Counted from the first letter of the stretch, positions 8,787-19,248 are shown. The stretch is 64,000 nt of DNA from Flavobacteriaceae bacterium (GCA_947448525.1 CANFNV010000001.1:1-64000); one strand, 5' to 3'. Translations and numbers: made by a program. The notes: generated by a model from the sequence alone, not told the origin.

Positions 8787-11234
8787 TTACTTTAATGATT
8801 TTTTCTGCTTTTTGTTTTCAAAGTAAATTCCGCCAACCAATAACAACAACATTCCAATTGAACTTACTAAAGCAATTGTGCTTCCAGTTTTGACAACTTG
8901 TGGTTCAAATTTAAATTCTATGATATGTTTTCCTGCTGGTATTGGCATTCCTCTCAAAGCAAAATCTACTTTTAGATAACCCGCTTTTTTCCCATCTATG
9001 TAGGCATTCCAACCATCTTTATAATACATTTCAGAAAACACTGCAAAACCATTGTTTTTATTATTAGAAGTGTATTTTAAATAATTTGGTTTATTATAAA
9101 TTAGTTTTATTGTTGCGGTAGAATCAACTTTGTAAGGTTTGTCAATGCTAACTTTTCGTAAATCATCTTGAAAAACAGCTGTAATTTTAGTATCCAATTT
9201 ATTCAACGCTTTCATTTCATCATCATTCGATTTTACAGCTTTTAATTTGGTGATGAACCAAGCATTTCCATTAGCGGTTGGATTTACAATTTCCACTTCT
9301 TCGCGTTTATCATTTTGTTGGATAATGTATTTCACATTCAACATATCCAACACTTCTTTGTTGTTTTTTGCAATTTGATAATCAAATAGCTCTTGCATTT
9401 TTCTTGGTCGCACAGCCGAATAACCTCCAATAGATTTATGGAAGTAAGATGCTTTTGCATTTAAAAAACCTTCCACATCTAAAACACGGAAATTAGTGGT
9501 GTCTTGCATAATTTGCATATCAGTTTGTGATGGTTCAAAAGGAACATCTACTTCATGCGCACTTACAAAATCTTTATTGCTTACATAGTTTTTATCAACA
9601 AATACCAAATCAGAAACCATAAACAATCCTACCAAAATAACAGCTGTTTGTTGAGCTAATTTATTATTAATATGCATATAAAGTACCAAAGCCGAAATTG
9701 CAATAAAGAACCCTGAACGCAACAAATCGGATGCATACAAACTTCTTCTGTCGTCTTTTAAAGCATCAATAAATCCAACTCCAAATGATTTGTCTTGACT
9801 TTGACTGAACATTTGACGTAATTGTCCGTCCATAGAACCTACAAAATCAAACATATTTCTACATAAAAACAACAAAGCAATTAATCCTAAGGAAGTAGCT
9901 GCAGCTTTCCATAAACTGTTCCATTGTTTCTCTTTATCATTTGTGAAAAAGGAATGAAATCCTATAATAGCTAATACTGGCAAGCATAATTCTAATACCA
10001 CTTGAATAGAAGAAACAGCTCTAAACTTGTCGTATAGCGGAACGAAATCAATACAGAAATCGGTCAAGACCGAAAAGTTTTTCCCCCAAGAAAGTACTAA
10101 CGAAAGTAAAGCTCCGATTAAAAATACGTATTTTATTTTGCGCTTATCATGGTACAATCCTAAAACACACAAGAAGAAAACCACCGCACCAATATAAGCT
10201 GGAGCCGCAACAATAGGTTGTTCTCCCCAATAGGTTGGCGCATATGAATCAGTAAACTGACGCGCTTCTGCTTCGGAAGCGCCATACTTCAACATATAAT
10301 CATATACTGCTGAATCGTCGCTTAGTTTTTCGCCATTACCACCACCAAAAAGTCTTGGTGCAATAAGGTTCAAACTTTCGGCAACACCGTAACTGTATTC
10401 TGTAATGTAGCTTCTATCCAATGTTGATCCATCGGTTTTCTTAGTTCCATCTGGATTAAAACTCAAATCGCTTTTGCCACGAATACTATAATCTGTAAAT
10501 TCTTTAGTGGCTAATAAACTCGTGGCATTAGCTCCTATCGCAAAGAGTAAAGCAACCGCAAAAGTTCCTCCAACCAATAGCAATTCTTTGAATTCTTTGT
10601 TTTTAATGAATTTGTAGGCATAATAAATTCCTAAAACCAATAGCAAAAACAACAAATAATACGTCATTTGAAAATGATTAGCATTGATTTCTAAAGCCAC
10701 AGCAAGCATAGTGAGCAACCCACCAACAGCATACTTTTTCCTGAAAACCATGATTATTCCAGCAAGCACCAAAGGCATGTAAGCAATGGCATGAGCTTTG
10801 GCGTTATGCCCAACTCCCAAAATAACAATCATATAGGTAGAAAAACCAAAGGCTAATGCACCGAAAAATGCTTTTAACGGGTCAATTTTAAGTACTAAAA
10901 GCAATCCATAAAACCCGAAAAAGTATAGAAACAAATAATCGGCAGGTCTTGGCAGAAAACGCAACATATCATCTAATATACCTATGAAATCATTTGGATA
11001 TTTTGCTCCCAATTGATAGGTTGGCATTCCACCAAAAGCAGAATTCGTCCAATACGGTTCAGCATGTTCAGTAGCTCTAAAATCGTTTTGTTCTTTCGCC
11101 ATTGCTGTATATTGAACAATATCCGATTGATAGATTTTCTTTCCTTGTAAAACAGGTAAAAAGTAAATTAAGGCAATAAAAACAAAGCCAATAATGGCTA
11201 ATGCATGAGGATATAACTTTTGAATTTGCTTCAT
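8787..11234 (-). CDS. YfhO family membrane protein
   Basis: Multi-TM ~815 aa protein with YfhO-type N-terminus 'YQSDIVQYTAMAKEQNDFRATEHAEPYWTNSAFGGMPTYQ' and C-terminal 'FSEMYYKDGWNAYIDGKKAGYLKVDFALRGMPIPAGKHIIEFKFEP'. Start moved from the track's TTG to ATG (MKQIQK..). Confidence 0.85.
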   Translation of the reverse strand: MKQIQKLYPHALAIIGFVFIALIYFLPVLQGKKIYQSDIVQYTAMAKEQNDFRATEHAEPYWTNSAFGGMPTYQLGAKYPNDFIGILDDMLRFLPRPADYLFLYFFGFYGLLLVLKIDPLKAFFGALAFGFSTYMIVILGVGHNAKAHAIAYMPLVLAGIIMVFRKKYAVGGLLTMLAVALEINANHFQMTYYLLFLLLVLGIYYAYKFIKNKEFKELLLVGGTFAVALLFAIGANATSLLATKEFTDYSIRGKSDLSFNPDGTKKTDGSTLDRSYITEYSYGVAESLNLIAPRLFGGGNGEKLSDDSAVYDYMLKYGASEAEARQFTDSYAPTYWGEQPIVAAPAYIGAVVFFLCVLGLYHDKRKIKYVFLIGALLSLVLSWGKNFSVLTDFCIDFVPLYDKFRAVSSIQVVLELCLPVLAIIGFHSFFTNDKEKQWNSLWKAAATSLGLIALLFLCRNMFDFVGSMDGQLRQMFSQSQDKSFGVGFIDALKDDRRSLYASDLLRSGFFIAISALVLYMHINNKLAQQTAVILVGLFMVSDLVFVDKNYVSNKDFVSAHEVDVPFEPSQTDMQIMQDTTNFRVLDVEGFLNAKASYFHKSIGGYSAVRPRKMQELFDYQIAKNNKEVLDMLNVKYIIQQNDKREEVEIVNPTANGNAWFITKLKAVKSNDDEMKALNKLDTKITAVFQDDLRKVSIDKPYKVDSTATIKLIYNKPNYLKYTSNNKNNGFAVFSEMYYKDGWNAYIDGKKAGYLKVDFALRGMPIPAGKHIIEFKFEPQVVKTGSTIALVSSIGMLLLLVGGIYFENKKQKKSLK

Positions 11235-11285
11235 TTTAAATTTTTGGATTAATAAGACTTTAAACAAAATTAAACATTTAAACTT

Positions 11286-11579
11286 TTACTCAATCTCCTC
11301 ATAGTCAATATAATCACCTACTTTTTTAGTTTCTTGAGGTTTATCGCTTTTGGGAGTTGGAGTTTGTTGAGCGTTATTTTGATATTGATTCTGCTGTTTT
11401 TGAAATTGCTCACTTGCTTTTTCAACTACTTTTTTGGCTATTACGGGTAAAAATAAACGCATTAAAAACTTAATTACATAATAGATAATGAAAAAAATAA
11501 TAATGTCTTCGATCAAACCTTGAAAAGATGCCTCTTGCATAAACTGATAATTTTTGTCAAAAATACTAAATAACCACAT
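11286..11579 (-). CDS. DUF4834 family protein
   Basis: 97 aa, one TM segment, Gln/Asn-rich C-terminal region ending 'GDYIDYEEIE'. Confidence 0.65.
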   Translation of the reverse strand: MWLFSIFDKNYQFMQEASFQGLIEDIIIFFIIYYVIKFLMRLFLPVIAKKVVEKASEQFQKQQNQYQNNAQQTPTPKSDKPQETKKVGDYIDYEEIE

Positions 11580-11661
11580 TCAAAATTAACATAACTTCTT
11601 AAATAAATAATAAAATATAGTACATTTGAACTTCTAATTTAGAATTCTTACTATCACTATT

Positions 11662-12651
11662 ATGAAATTTAAACTTGTAGCACTTTTTTTTGGTCTTTTT
11701 ATAGTTGAAAATAATTTCGCTCAATATACGGATGTCATTAATTCCAATAGACCTGGTAATTCAATGTCGGCTTTTTCAGTAGGAAAAACGGTTATTCAAG
11801 GGGAAACGGGTTTTAATTATATTAATGAGCAACACCAATTACTTGACTATACTGTTAAAGGCTTTGCCACTGATTTTACAATTCGATATGGATTTTACAA
11901 AGAAGAATTGGAGGGATTAATAAACATCAACTATCAGAACGACCACTACACTTCCGATTATTTTGACGTTCATAGAAATACCATAAAAACAACCTCTATC
12001 GGTTTAAAATATTTATTTTTTGACCCCGATAAAAACTATGAAAAACCAGTTGATTTTAAGAGTTGGAAAGCCAATCACAAATACAGTTGGCACAAATTAA
12101 TTCCGGCACTCTCTGGATTTGCCGGATTTAATTACAATTCTGGTATTAGTTCATTTTTTAGAGGAGATGAACCTGTTAAAAAACTTACTCCAAAAATCTA
12201 TTTAATTACTCAAAATCAACTTCCTGGGTCTTGGGTATTTGTTACTAATATTTTTTTAGATCAAATAGCATCACCCTATCGTTCCATGGGATATGTAGTA
12301 ACGCTCACCAAAGGTTTTAATGACCAATGGTCTGGATTTATAGAAAATAAAGGAATAAAAGGCACCTACTATTCTGATGGAATTTTTACTGCTGGTGCGG
12401 CCTTTTTGTTTGCCAAAAATTTCCAATTGGATGCTTCAATTAGCCATAATTATAAAAATACACCTAAAATATTAAATGCTGGTATTGGTTTTTCATGGCG
12501 TTTTGACGACAATTATGAAGATGTATTGTTGAGAGCTCCAAAAAAAGACGATAAGAAAAAAGATAAGAGTAAAAAAGATAAAAGCATCAAAGGTAAAGAC
12601 AAAGAAAAAGCCAAAAAACGTTTGGATGAATTTCAAGTTGAAAAGCCCTAA
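11662..12651 (+). CDS. Outer-membrane 'transporter' family protein with a Lys-rich C-terminal tail
   Basis: Signal peptide; 'DVINSNRPGNSMSAFSVGKTVIQGETGF' beta-barrel-like; tail 'KKDDKKKDKSKKDKSIKGKDKEKAKK'. Confidence 0.65.
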   Translation: MKFKLVALFFGLFIVENNFAQYTDVINSNRPGNSMSAFSVGKTVIQGETGFNYINEQHQLLDYTVKGFATDFTIRYGFYKEELEGLININYQNDHYTSDYFDVHRNTIKTTSIGLKYLFFDPDKNYEKPVDFKSWKANHKYSWHKLIPALSGFAGFNYNSGISSFFRGDEPVKKLTPKIYLITQNQLPGSWVFVTNIFLDQIASPYRSMGYVVTLTKGFNDQWSGFIENKGIKGTYYSDGIFTAGAAFLFAKNFQLDASISHNYKNTPKILNAGIGFSWRFDDNYEDVLLRAPKKDDKKKDKSKKDKSIKGKDKEKAKKRLDEFQVEKP

Positions 12652-12657
12652 GACAAT

Positions 12658-13776
12658 ATGATTACAATAAAAGAAGTCACCACAAAATTTTTATTAAAAG
12701 AATACGTTAAATTTCCATTTGACTTATACAAAAGCCATCCCTATTGGGTTCCTCCTTTAATTTCAGACGAGTTAGAAACATTTGATAAAACCCAAAATCC
12801 AGCATTTAAAAGTGCCGAAGCTTATTTTTATTTGGCTTATAAAGACCTTAAAATAGTAGGGCGAATTAGTGCTATCATTAATTGGAATGAAGTAAATAAC
12901 CAACAAAAAAAGAAAGTGCGATTTGGCTGGTGGGATGTTATTGACGATGTTGAAGTAACTAAAGCACTGCTCGAAAAAGTATATGAATTAGGAAAAAAAC
13001 ACCAATTAGAATATGTTGAAGGTCCAATGGGGTTTTCAAATTTAGACAAAGTGGGGGTACTTACTGAAGGTTTTGACGAATTGGGGTCGATGATTACATG
13101 GTATAATTTTCCCTATTACAAAAAACATTTGGAAGAATTGGGTTATGTAAAAGAGAAAGAATATTTAGAAAATAAATTTCCGTTCGCTAATGTAAAAACC
13201 GATTCTTTTGAGAAGGTTGTTCCGTTAATTAAGAAACGCTACCAGTTACATGAGTTGAACTTTACAGACACTAAATCAATCCTGCCTTATGTTGATAAAA
13301 TGTTCGATTTATTTAATGCATCTTATGCTAATTTATCATCGTTCGTAGCCATAACCGATGTTCAAAAAGAGTATTTCAAAAAGAAATACATCAGTTTTAT
13401 CAATCCAGAGTACATCAAATTTGTGCTGGATAAAGACAATAACATGGTCGCTTTTAGTATTGTGATGCCCAGTTTATCAAGAGCGTTACAAAAAGCGAAA
13501 GGCAAATTATTTCCCTTTGGATTTTATCATTTATTAAAAGCAAAAAAAGAAAGTAAAGAAGTATTATTTTACTTAATTGGCGTCGCTCCCGAATATCAAA
13601 GCAAAGGCGTTACAGCAATTATTTTTGAGGAATACTTTAAAACCTTTACCGAAAAAGGCATCAAAGATTGCATCAGAACTCCAGAGCTAGAAGACAATAT
13701 TGCTATTCATCAATTATGGAAACATTTTGATCCCGAAATATTTAGACGAAGACGAACATATCGAAAAGAAATATAA
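12658..13776 (+). CDS. GNAT-fold acyltransferase-like protein
   Basis: 372 aa; 'LIGVAPEYQSKGVTAIIFEEYFKTFTEKGIKDC' resembles the GNAT acetyl-CoA site. 7 nt after the preceding gene. Confidence 0.65.
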   Translation: MITIKEVTTKFLLKEYVKFPFDLYKSHPYWVPPLISDELETFDKTQNPAFKSAEAYFYLAYKDLKIVGRISAIINWNEVNNQQKKKVRFGWWDVIDDVEVTKALLEKVYELGKKHQLEYVEGPMGFSNLDKVGVLTEGFDELGSMITWYNFPYYKKHLEELGYVKEKEYLENKFPFANVKTDSFEKVVPLIKKRYQLHELNFTDTKSILPYVDKMFDLFNASYANLSSFVAITDVQKEYFKKKYISFINPEYIKFVLDKDNNMVAFSIVMPSLSRALQKAKGKLFPFGFYHLLKAKKESKEVLFYLIGVAPEYQSKGVTAIIFEEYFKTFTEKGIKDCIRTPELEDNIAIHQLWKHFDPEIFRRRRTYRKEI

Positions 13777-13780
13777 ACAA

Positions 13781-13808
13781 AAAATCCATTCAAAACGGAA
13801 TGGATTTT
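13781..13808. terminator. Bidirectional intrinsic terminator between convergent genes
   Basis: AAAATCCATTC-aaaacg-GAATGGATTTT, perfect 11 bp stem. Confidence 0.8.
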
Positions 13809-13828
13809 AAAATCTATGGTCAAATTTT

Positions 13829-15091
13829 TTAAGCATCTAAATCTACAGTAGTAGCATCAGCAATTTTCTTATAAGTACCGTTAACCAATTTCTCACGGAT
13901 AATTTCAAAAGCAGTTAAGGTTTCCTCTATATCGGATAAAGAATGTGAAGCAGTTGGAATCATTCTTAATAAAATAATCCCTTTTGGAATTACTGGATAA
14001 ATAACAATGGATAAGAAAATACCGTAGTTTTCTCTTAAATCATTCACCATAACCATCGCTTCTGGCACACTTCCTTCAAGATAAACTGGTGTTACACAAG
14101 TGTTTGTATCGCCAATATTAAATCCTCTAGCTTTCAATCCGCCTTGAAGTGCATTTACATTTTCCCAAAGCTTGTCTTTTAGTTCCGGGTGATTGCGCAA
14201 CAACTCTAAACGTTTTAATGCCCCAACAGTTTGAATCATCGGCAACGATTTAGCAAACATTTGAGAACGTAAATTGTATTTTAAATAGTCAATAATATCT
14301 TTATCGGCAGCAATAAAAGCTCCAATACTAGCCATTGATTTGGCAAAAGTTGAAAAATACACATCAATTCCGTCTTGACAACCTTGCTCCTCGCCTGCCC
14401 CTGCTCCTGTTTTTCCTAAAGTCCCAAAACCGTGAGCATCATCAACCAATAAACGAAACTTGTATTTCTTTTTCATTTCAACGATTTCTTTCAACTTTCC
14501 TTGTTGACCTCGCATACCGAAAACTCCTTCAGTAATGAATAAAATTCCACCTCCAGTTTCTTCAGCCAATTTTGTAGCACGCTGAAGGTTTTTTTCCATA
14601 CTTTCCAAATCATTATGACGGTAAGTAAAGCGTTTTCCCATATGCAAACGAACTCCGTCAATGATACACGCGTGCGCGTCCACATCATATACAATTACAT
14701 CGTTTTTAGTTACCAAAGCATCTATAGTAGATAGAATTCCTTGATAACCAAAATTTAATAAATAAGCAGATTCTTTCATAACAAAAGCTGCCAATTCATT
14801 TTCTAATTGTTCATGCATATCAGTATGACCACTCATCATACGAGCACCCATAGGGTAAGCTGCGCCATATTGAAGTGCTGCATACGCATCCGCTTGACGC
14901 ACTTCTGGATGATTGGCAAGGCCTAAATAATCATTTAAACTCCAGTTTAAAATATCTTTTCCTTGAAATTGCATTCTCGGACCTAATTCGCCTTCCAGTT
15001 TAGGAAAAACAAAATATCCTTCTGCTTGTGAAGCCCATTTTCCTAATGGTCCCTTATTGTTTTGTATTCTTTCAAATAAATCTTTTACCAT
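13829..15091 (-). CDS. Alpha-oxoamine synthase family PLP enzyme (serine palmitoyltransferase-like / cysteate acyltransferase-like)
   Basis: 'NYLGLANHPEVRQADAYAALQYGAAYPMGARMMSGHTDMHEQLENELAAF', 'LLVDDAHGFGTLGKTGAGAGEEQG', 'YFSTFAKSMASIGAFIA' Lys-PLP region. Confidence 0.85.
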   Translation of the reverse strand: MVKDLFERIQNNKGPLGKWASQAEGYFVFPKLEGELGPRMQFQGKDILNWSLNDYLGLANHPEVRQADAYAALQYGAAYPMGARMMSGHTDMHEQLENELAAFVMKESAYLLNFGYQGILSTIDALVTKNDVIVYDVDAHACIIDGVRLHMGKRFTYRHNDLESMEKNLQRATKLAEETGGGILFITEGVFGMRGQQGKLKEIVEMKKKYKFRLLVDDAHGFGTLGKTGAGAGEEQGCQDGIDVYFSTFAKSMASIGAFIAADKDIIDYLKYNLRSQMFAKSLPMIQTVGALKRLELLRNHPELKDKLWENVNALQGGLKARGFNIGDTNTCVTPVYLEGSVPEAMVMVNDLRENYGIFLSIVIYPVIPKGIILLRMIPTASHSLSDIEETLTAFEIIREKLVNGTYKKIADATTVDLDA

Positions 15092-15117
15092 GATGAATAA
15101 GTTGTTAAAAAACGTTG

Positions 15118-15125
15118 CAAAAGTA
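15118..15125 (-). promoter_or_regulatory. Candidate -7 promoter element TACTTTTG for the 13829..15091 gene
   Basis: CAAAAGTA on + strand, 27 nt upstream of the ATG. No clear -33 TTG. Confidence 0.35.
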
Positions 15126-15230
15126 GTAATAAAAAATGTTTTATAGAATAATTTTGATGCTATAACTAATCTACATTTATTAAAATCTAGATTTAAGTAA
15201 TAATTAAGTGCAATTAAACTTAAATAGTTT

Positions 15231-15238
15231 TATTTTTG
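15231..15238 (+). promoter_or_regulatory. Candidate -7 promoter element TATTTTTG
   Basis: Matches TAnnTTTG 33 nt upstream of the ATG at 15272. Confidence 0.4.
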
Positions 15239-15271
15239 TTGGCTGTTTTAAATTTTAAAAAATAAAAATTT

Positions 15272-16531
15272 ATGAAATTCAAATTATTCAAAAGTGTTCT
15301 GATACTTTTACTTTTTAGTAATTTTCAATTATTGGCTCAAAACAAAATTCTTTTTGATGCTACAAAAGCTGAAATGGCTGGAAATGCAGATTGGATAGTT
15401 GATGCCGATGCTCATAATATCTATTTTAACAGCACAACACATTTACCTTACGCAAGTACTGGAAGTACTGGTGCTTCTAACCCACAAAGAATTCCAACAC
15501 CCGCACAATCAGGAATAACAATATCTACCACAGAAGACTTTTGGCAAGGAGCTATTTCCTATTGGGCTGTTGATTGTGCAAAGAAAGGATATATAGTAGA
15601 AACATTGCCATTCAATGGTGCTATTACTTATGGAAACACAAGTAACCTACAAGATTTAAGCAATTATAAAGCTTTTATAGTTACCGAACCTAACATGCTT
15701 TTCACTGCTTCAGAAAAAACGGCTATTATAAACTATGTCGCTGCAGGTGGAAGTTTGTTTATGATTGCTGACCATGATGTTTCGGATAGAAATAATGATG
15801 GTTTTGATTCGCCTCACATTTGGAATGATTTATTAGGTAGCAATTCCGTAGCACAAGATCCATTTGGAATTTCTTTTGATTATGTTGATATTACAGGTAC
15901 GTATTCGAATGTAGCTAACCTACCAACAGATCCAATTCTTCACGGTACTGCTGGAAATGTGACTAAAGTTCAATGGAGTGGTGGAACCACAATGACTTTA
16001 AACACAACGAGTAATCCGAGTGTTAAGGGTGTGGTTTTTAAAACAAGTACTTCCGGTTCTACAAATGTTTTGTGCGCTTATGCAACATACGGTATTGGAA
16101 AAGTAGCTGCTATTGGCGATAGCTCTATAGCAGATGACGGAACAGGAGATACTGGCGATACTTTGTATGATGGTTATATAACTGACGCTGCTGGAAATCA
16201 TCAAAAACTTCTGATGAATATTACAATTTGGTTAATGACTCCAACGCTAAGTTCTGCAGGCTATCAAATGGATAAAACTGGTTTTACGATTGCTCCTAAT
16301 CCAACTAATAACAAGCAAATTCAACTTTCTTTCACTTTAGAAGAAACTCAAAATGCTACGATTACCATTTATGATAGTCTTGGAAGAACCATTAAAGAAG
16401 TTGAAATGAACGAATTGAATTCGGGTTTAAACTACCAAACAATTGATGCTTCTAACTTAAATTCTGGAATGTATTTCTGTAAACTTTCAACTCCTAATGG
16501 AAATAAAAGTTTGCGCGTTACTATTAAATAA
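15272..16531 (+). CDS. Secreted protein with GATase1/DUF4350-like domain and T9SS type A sorting domain
   Basis: Signal peptide; 'AFIVTEPNMLFTASEKTAIINYVAAGGSLFMIADHD'; C-term 'FTIAPNPTNNKQIQLSF...LNSGMYFCKLSTPNGNKSLRVTIK'. Confidence 0.75.
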   Translation: MKFKLFKSVLILLLFSNFQLLAQNKILFDATKAEMAGNADWIVDADAHNIYFNSTTHLPYASTGSTGASNPQRIPTPAQSGITISTTEDFWQGAISYWAVDCAKKGYIVETLPFNGAITYGNTSNLQDLSNYKAFIVTEPNMLFTASEKTAIINYVAAGGSLFMIADHDVSDRNNDGFDSPHIWNDLLGSNSVAQDPFGISFDYVDITGTYSNVANLPTDPILHGTAGNVTKVQWSGGTTMTLNTTSNPSVKGVVFKTSTSGSTNVLCAYATYGIGKVAAIGDSSIADDGTGDTGDTLYDGYITDAAGNHQKLLMNITIWLMTPTLSSAGYQMDKTGFTIAPNPTNNKQIQLSFTLEETQNATITIYDSLGRTIKEVEMNELNSGLNYQTIDASNLNSGMYFCKLSTPNGNKSLRVTIK

Positions 16532-16554
16532 AATCAGCACCATTTATCATTGTT

Positions 16555-17130
16555 ATGAAACTAGTATTTGCTTCCAAAAACCCTAACAAAATTAAGGAAA
16601 TACAACTATTGGCACCTTCTATTATTCAAATTATAAGCTTAGAAGATATTGGTTGCACCGAAGAAATTCCAGAAACTGCTTCAACAATTGAAGGAAATGC
16701 AATCTTGAAAGCCAATTATATATCAGAAAAATATGGATACCCTTGTTTTGCGGATGATTCTGGATTGGAAGTTGAAGTTTTAAATGGTGAACCTGGAGTT
16801 TATTCTGCAAGATATGCTGGCGAACCAAAGAGCGATGATAACAATATAAATAAATTGTTATTAAATCTAAAAGATAAAACCAATAAAAAAGCCAATTTTA
16901 AAACGGTAATTTGTTTGAATTTAAACGGTGAACAGCATCTTTTTACTGGCATTATTTACGGAAAAATTACCGATAAAAAAGTTGGTGAAAATGGCTTTGG
17001 TTATGACCCCGTTTTTATTGCAGACGGCTATACCAAAACCTTTGGAGAACTTTCAACGGAAGAAAAATCAAGCATCAGCCACAGAGGGCAAGCAGTAAAA
17101 AAATTAGTCACATTTTGCAAAAAATTATAA
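16555..17130 (+). CDS. rdgB: Non-canonical purine NTP pyrophosphatase (RdgB/HAM1 family)
   Basis: 'MKLVFASKNPNKIKEIQLL', 'CFADDSGLEVEVLNGEPGVYSARYAG', 'GENGFGYDPVFIADGYTKTFGELSTEEKSSISHRGQA'. Confidence 0.95.
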   Translation: MKLVFASKNPNKIKEIQLLAPSIIQIISLEDIGCTEEIPETASTIEGNAILKANYISEKYGYPCFADDSGLEVEVLNGEPGVYSARYAGEPKSDDNNINKLLLNLKDKTNKKANFKTVICLNLNGEQHLFTGIIYGKITDKKVGENGFGYDPVFIADGYTKTFGELSTEEKSSISHRGQAVKKLVTFCKKL

Positions 17131-17237
17131 CCACAAAATCATTTCTTAATATTTTTATACTGTCAATCATCAATTCATAATTCACAACTTGCTGAAAATC
17201 AAAAAACAACAAATTAGTTAATATAGTATTTAAAGAC

Positions 17238-17245
17238 TACCTTTG
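17238..17245 (+). promoter_or_regulatory. Candidate -7 element TACCTTTG for the DEAD-box helicase gene
   Basis: TAnnTTTG match 21 nt upstream of ATG 17267. The track's TTG 'start' at 17243 lies inside it. Confidence 0.55.
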
Positions 17246-17266
17246 CACCAAATTTTAAAATACAAT

Positions 17267-19186
17267 ATGAATAAATTTGAACAATTAGGTCTGAATGAAT
17301 CGTTACTGCTGGCGATCAAAGATCTAGGATTTGAGAATCCGTCAGAAGTGCAAGAAAAAGCGATTCCAGTCTTATTGGAAAAAAACACAGACTTAGTAGC
17401 TTTAGCACAAACAGGTACAGGAAAAACAGCAGCTTTCGGTTTTCCGCTAATACAAAAAATTGATGCTGAAGACAGAAGTACACAAGCATTAATTTTATCA
17501 CCAACGCGTGAGCTCTGCTTACAAATCACCAACGAGATTAAACAATACTCAAAATATGTAAAGGGTTTACATACAGTGGCAGTTTATGGTGGTGCAAGCA
17601 TTACAGAACAAGCTAGAGAAATTAAACGTGGAGCACAAATTATTGTGGCAACTCCCGGTAGAATGCAAGACATGATTAATCGTGGTCTTGTAAACATTAA
17701 AAACATCAACTTCTGTATTCTTGATGAAGCAGATGAGATGTTAAACATGGGGTTTTATGAAGACATCGTATCGATTTTATCCGACACTCCAGACGAGAAA
17801 AACACATGGTTATTCTCAGCAACTATGCCTGCAGAAGTAGCTCGAATTGCAAAAAAATTCATGCATAATCCTGCTGAAGTTACTGTGGGAAGCAAAAACT
17901 CCGGTTCGGCTACAGTATCTCACGAATTTTATTGTGTGAATGCTCGTGACCGTTACGAAGCTTTAAAACGTTTAGCAGATGCTAATCCAGACATATTTTC
18001 TGTAGTTTTTTGTAGAACAAAACGCGATACACAAGCTGTTGCAGAGAAATTAATTGAAGATGGTTACAGTGCCGCTGCTTTACACGGAGATTTATCTCAG
18101 GCGCAACGTGATGGCGTTATGAAATCGTTCAGAGGTCGTCAAATTCAAATGCTAGTAGCTACAGATGTTGCTGCCCGTGGAATTGACGTTGAAAATATTA
18201 CTCACGTAGTAAATTATCAATTACCTGATGAAATTGAAACGTACAACCACCGTTCGGGAAGAACCGGTCGTGCTGGTAAATTAGGAACTTCTATCGTAAT
18301 TATTACTAAAAGTGAGATTCGTAAGATTTCATCTATTGAAAGAATCATCCAACAAAAATTTCAAGAAAAAACAATTCCTTCTGGAATGGAAATTTGCGAA
18401 ATTCAATTGTTACACTTAGCTAATAAAATTAAAGATACCGAAGTTGACCACGAAATAGACAATTATCTTCCAGCAATCAACGAAGTTCTTGATGGGTTAA
18501 CTAAAGAAGAACTAATCAAGAAAATGGTTTCTGTAGAATTCAACAGATTTATCAATTATTACAAAAAGAAACGCGATTTATCGGGAGAAAAAGGCAGTGA
18601 AAGAAGCGAAAGAAGCTCTGAACCAAGAGAAATTAGAGCAGGTGACCCCGTTCGTTATTTTGTAAATATTGGTTCGAGAGATGATTTTGACTGGATGCAA
18701 TTAAAAGATTTCTTGAAAGAAACTCTCGATTTGGGTCGTGACGACGTTTTCAAAGTAGATGTCAAAGAAGGATTCTCTTTCTTCAACACCGACGGAGAAC
18801 ATACTGATAAAGTGATGTCTGTTCTTAACGGATTTGACCTTAACGGAAGAAGAATCAACGTTGAAATTTCTAAAAACGACGGCGGAAGTCGCGAAAGACG
18901 TGACCATAATGGAAGAAGTGGTGGCGGATTTAGTGGCGGAAGAAGCTCAGGTGGTTTTAGAAGTGATAGAAATTCAGGTGGAGATAGAAGAAGTTCGGGA
19001 AGTTTCGGACCAAGAAGTGGTGGAGATAGAAGTTCGGCTCCAAAACGTGAAGGTGGATTTAGAAGCGAAAGAAGTACTTCAGCTCCGAGAAAAGAACCTG
19101 GTTCATCTCAAAGAGAAGGAGGTTCTGAAAGACCAGCTAGTCGTTCGTTTGACGATGCTAAAACAAGAAGACCAAGAAGAAGTTAA
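17267..19186 (+). CDS. DEAD/DEAH-box RNA helicase with RGG/GRS-rich C-terminal tail (DeaD/CsdA-like)
   Basis: Q-motif region; 'ALAQTGTGKTAAFGFP', 'LDEADEMLNMGF', 'SATMP', 'HRSGRTGRAG'; low-complexity 'GGGFSGGRSSGGFRSDRNSGGDRR' tail. Confidence 0.95.
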   Translation: MNKFEQLGLNESLLLAIKDLGFENPSEVQEKAIPVLLEKNTDLVALAQTGTGKTAAFGFPLIQKIDAEDRSTQALILSPTRELCLQITNEIKQYSKYVKGLHTVAVYGGASITEQAREIKRGAQIIVATPGRMQDMINRGLVNIKNINFCILDEADEMLNMGFYEDIVSILSDTPDEKNTWLFSATMPAEVARIAKKFMHNPAEVTVGSKNSGSATVSHEFYCVNARDRYEALKRLADANPDIFSVVFCRTKRDTQAVAEKLIEDGYSAAALHGDLSQAQRDGVMKSFRGRQIQMLVATDVAARGIDVENITHVVNYQLPDEIETYNHRSGRTGRAGKLGTSIVIITKSEIRKISSIERIIQQKFQEKTIPSGMEICEIQLLHLANKIKDTEVDHEIDNYLPAINEVLDGLTKEELIKKMVSVEFNRFINYYKKKRDLSGEKGSERSERSSEPREIRAGDPVRYFVNIGSRDDFDWMQLKDFLKETLDLGRDDVFKVDVKEGFSFFNTDGEHTDKVMSVLNGFDLNGRRINVEISKNDGGSRERRDHNGRSGGGFSGGRSSGGFRSDRNSGGDRRSSGSFGPRSGGDRSSAPKREGGFRSERSTSAPRKEPGSSQREGGSERPASRSFDDAKTRRPRRS

Positions 19187-19213
19187 CAATTTAATTTTGT
19201 ATACATAAGTAAG

Positions 19214-19248
19214 CTCCAATATTGAAAAATCAATGTTGGAGTTTTTTT
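19214..19248 (+). terminator. Intrinsic terminator after the helicase gene
   Basis: CTCCAATATTG-aaaaat-CAATGTTGGAG followed by TTTTTTT. Confidence 0.85.

Noticed and set aside
14335-14694. ORFs 14335..14535(+) and 14491..14694(-) inside the alpha-oxoamine synthase
   Set aside because: Shadow frames of a well-supported CDS.
18834-19208. 124 aa plus-strand ORF 'MTLTEEESTLKF...'
   Set aside because: Alternate-frame reading of the RGG/GRS-rich repetitive tail of the DEAD-box helicase; Glu/Val-rich composition is a codon-shift artefact.
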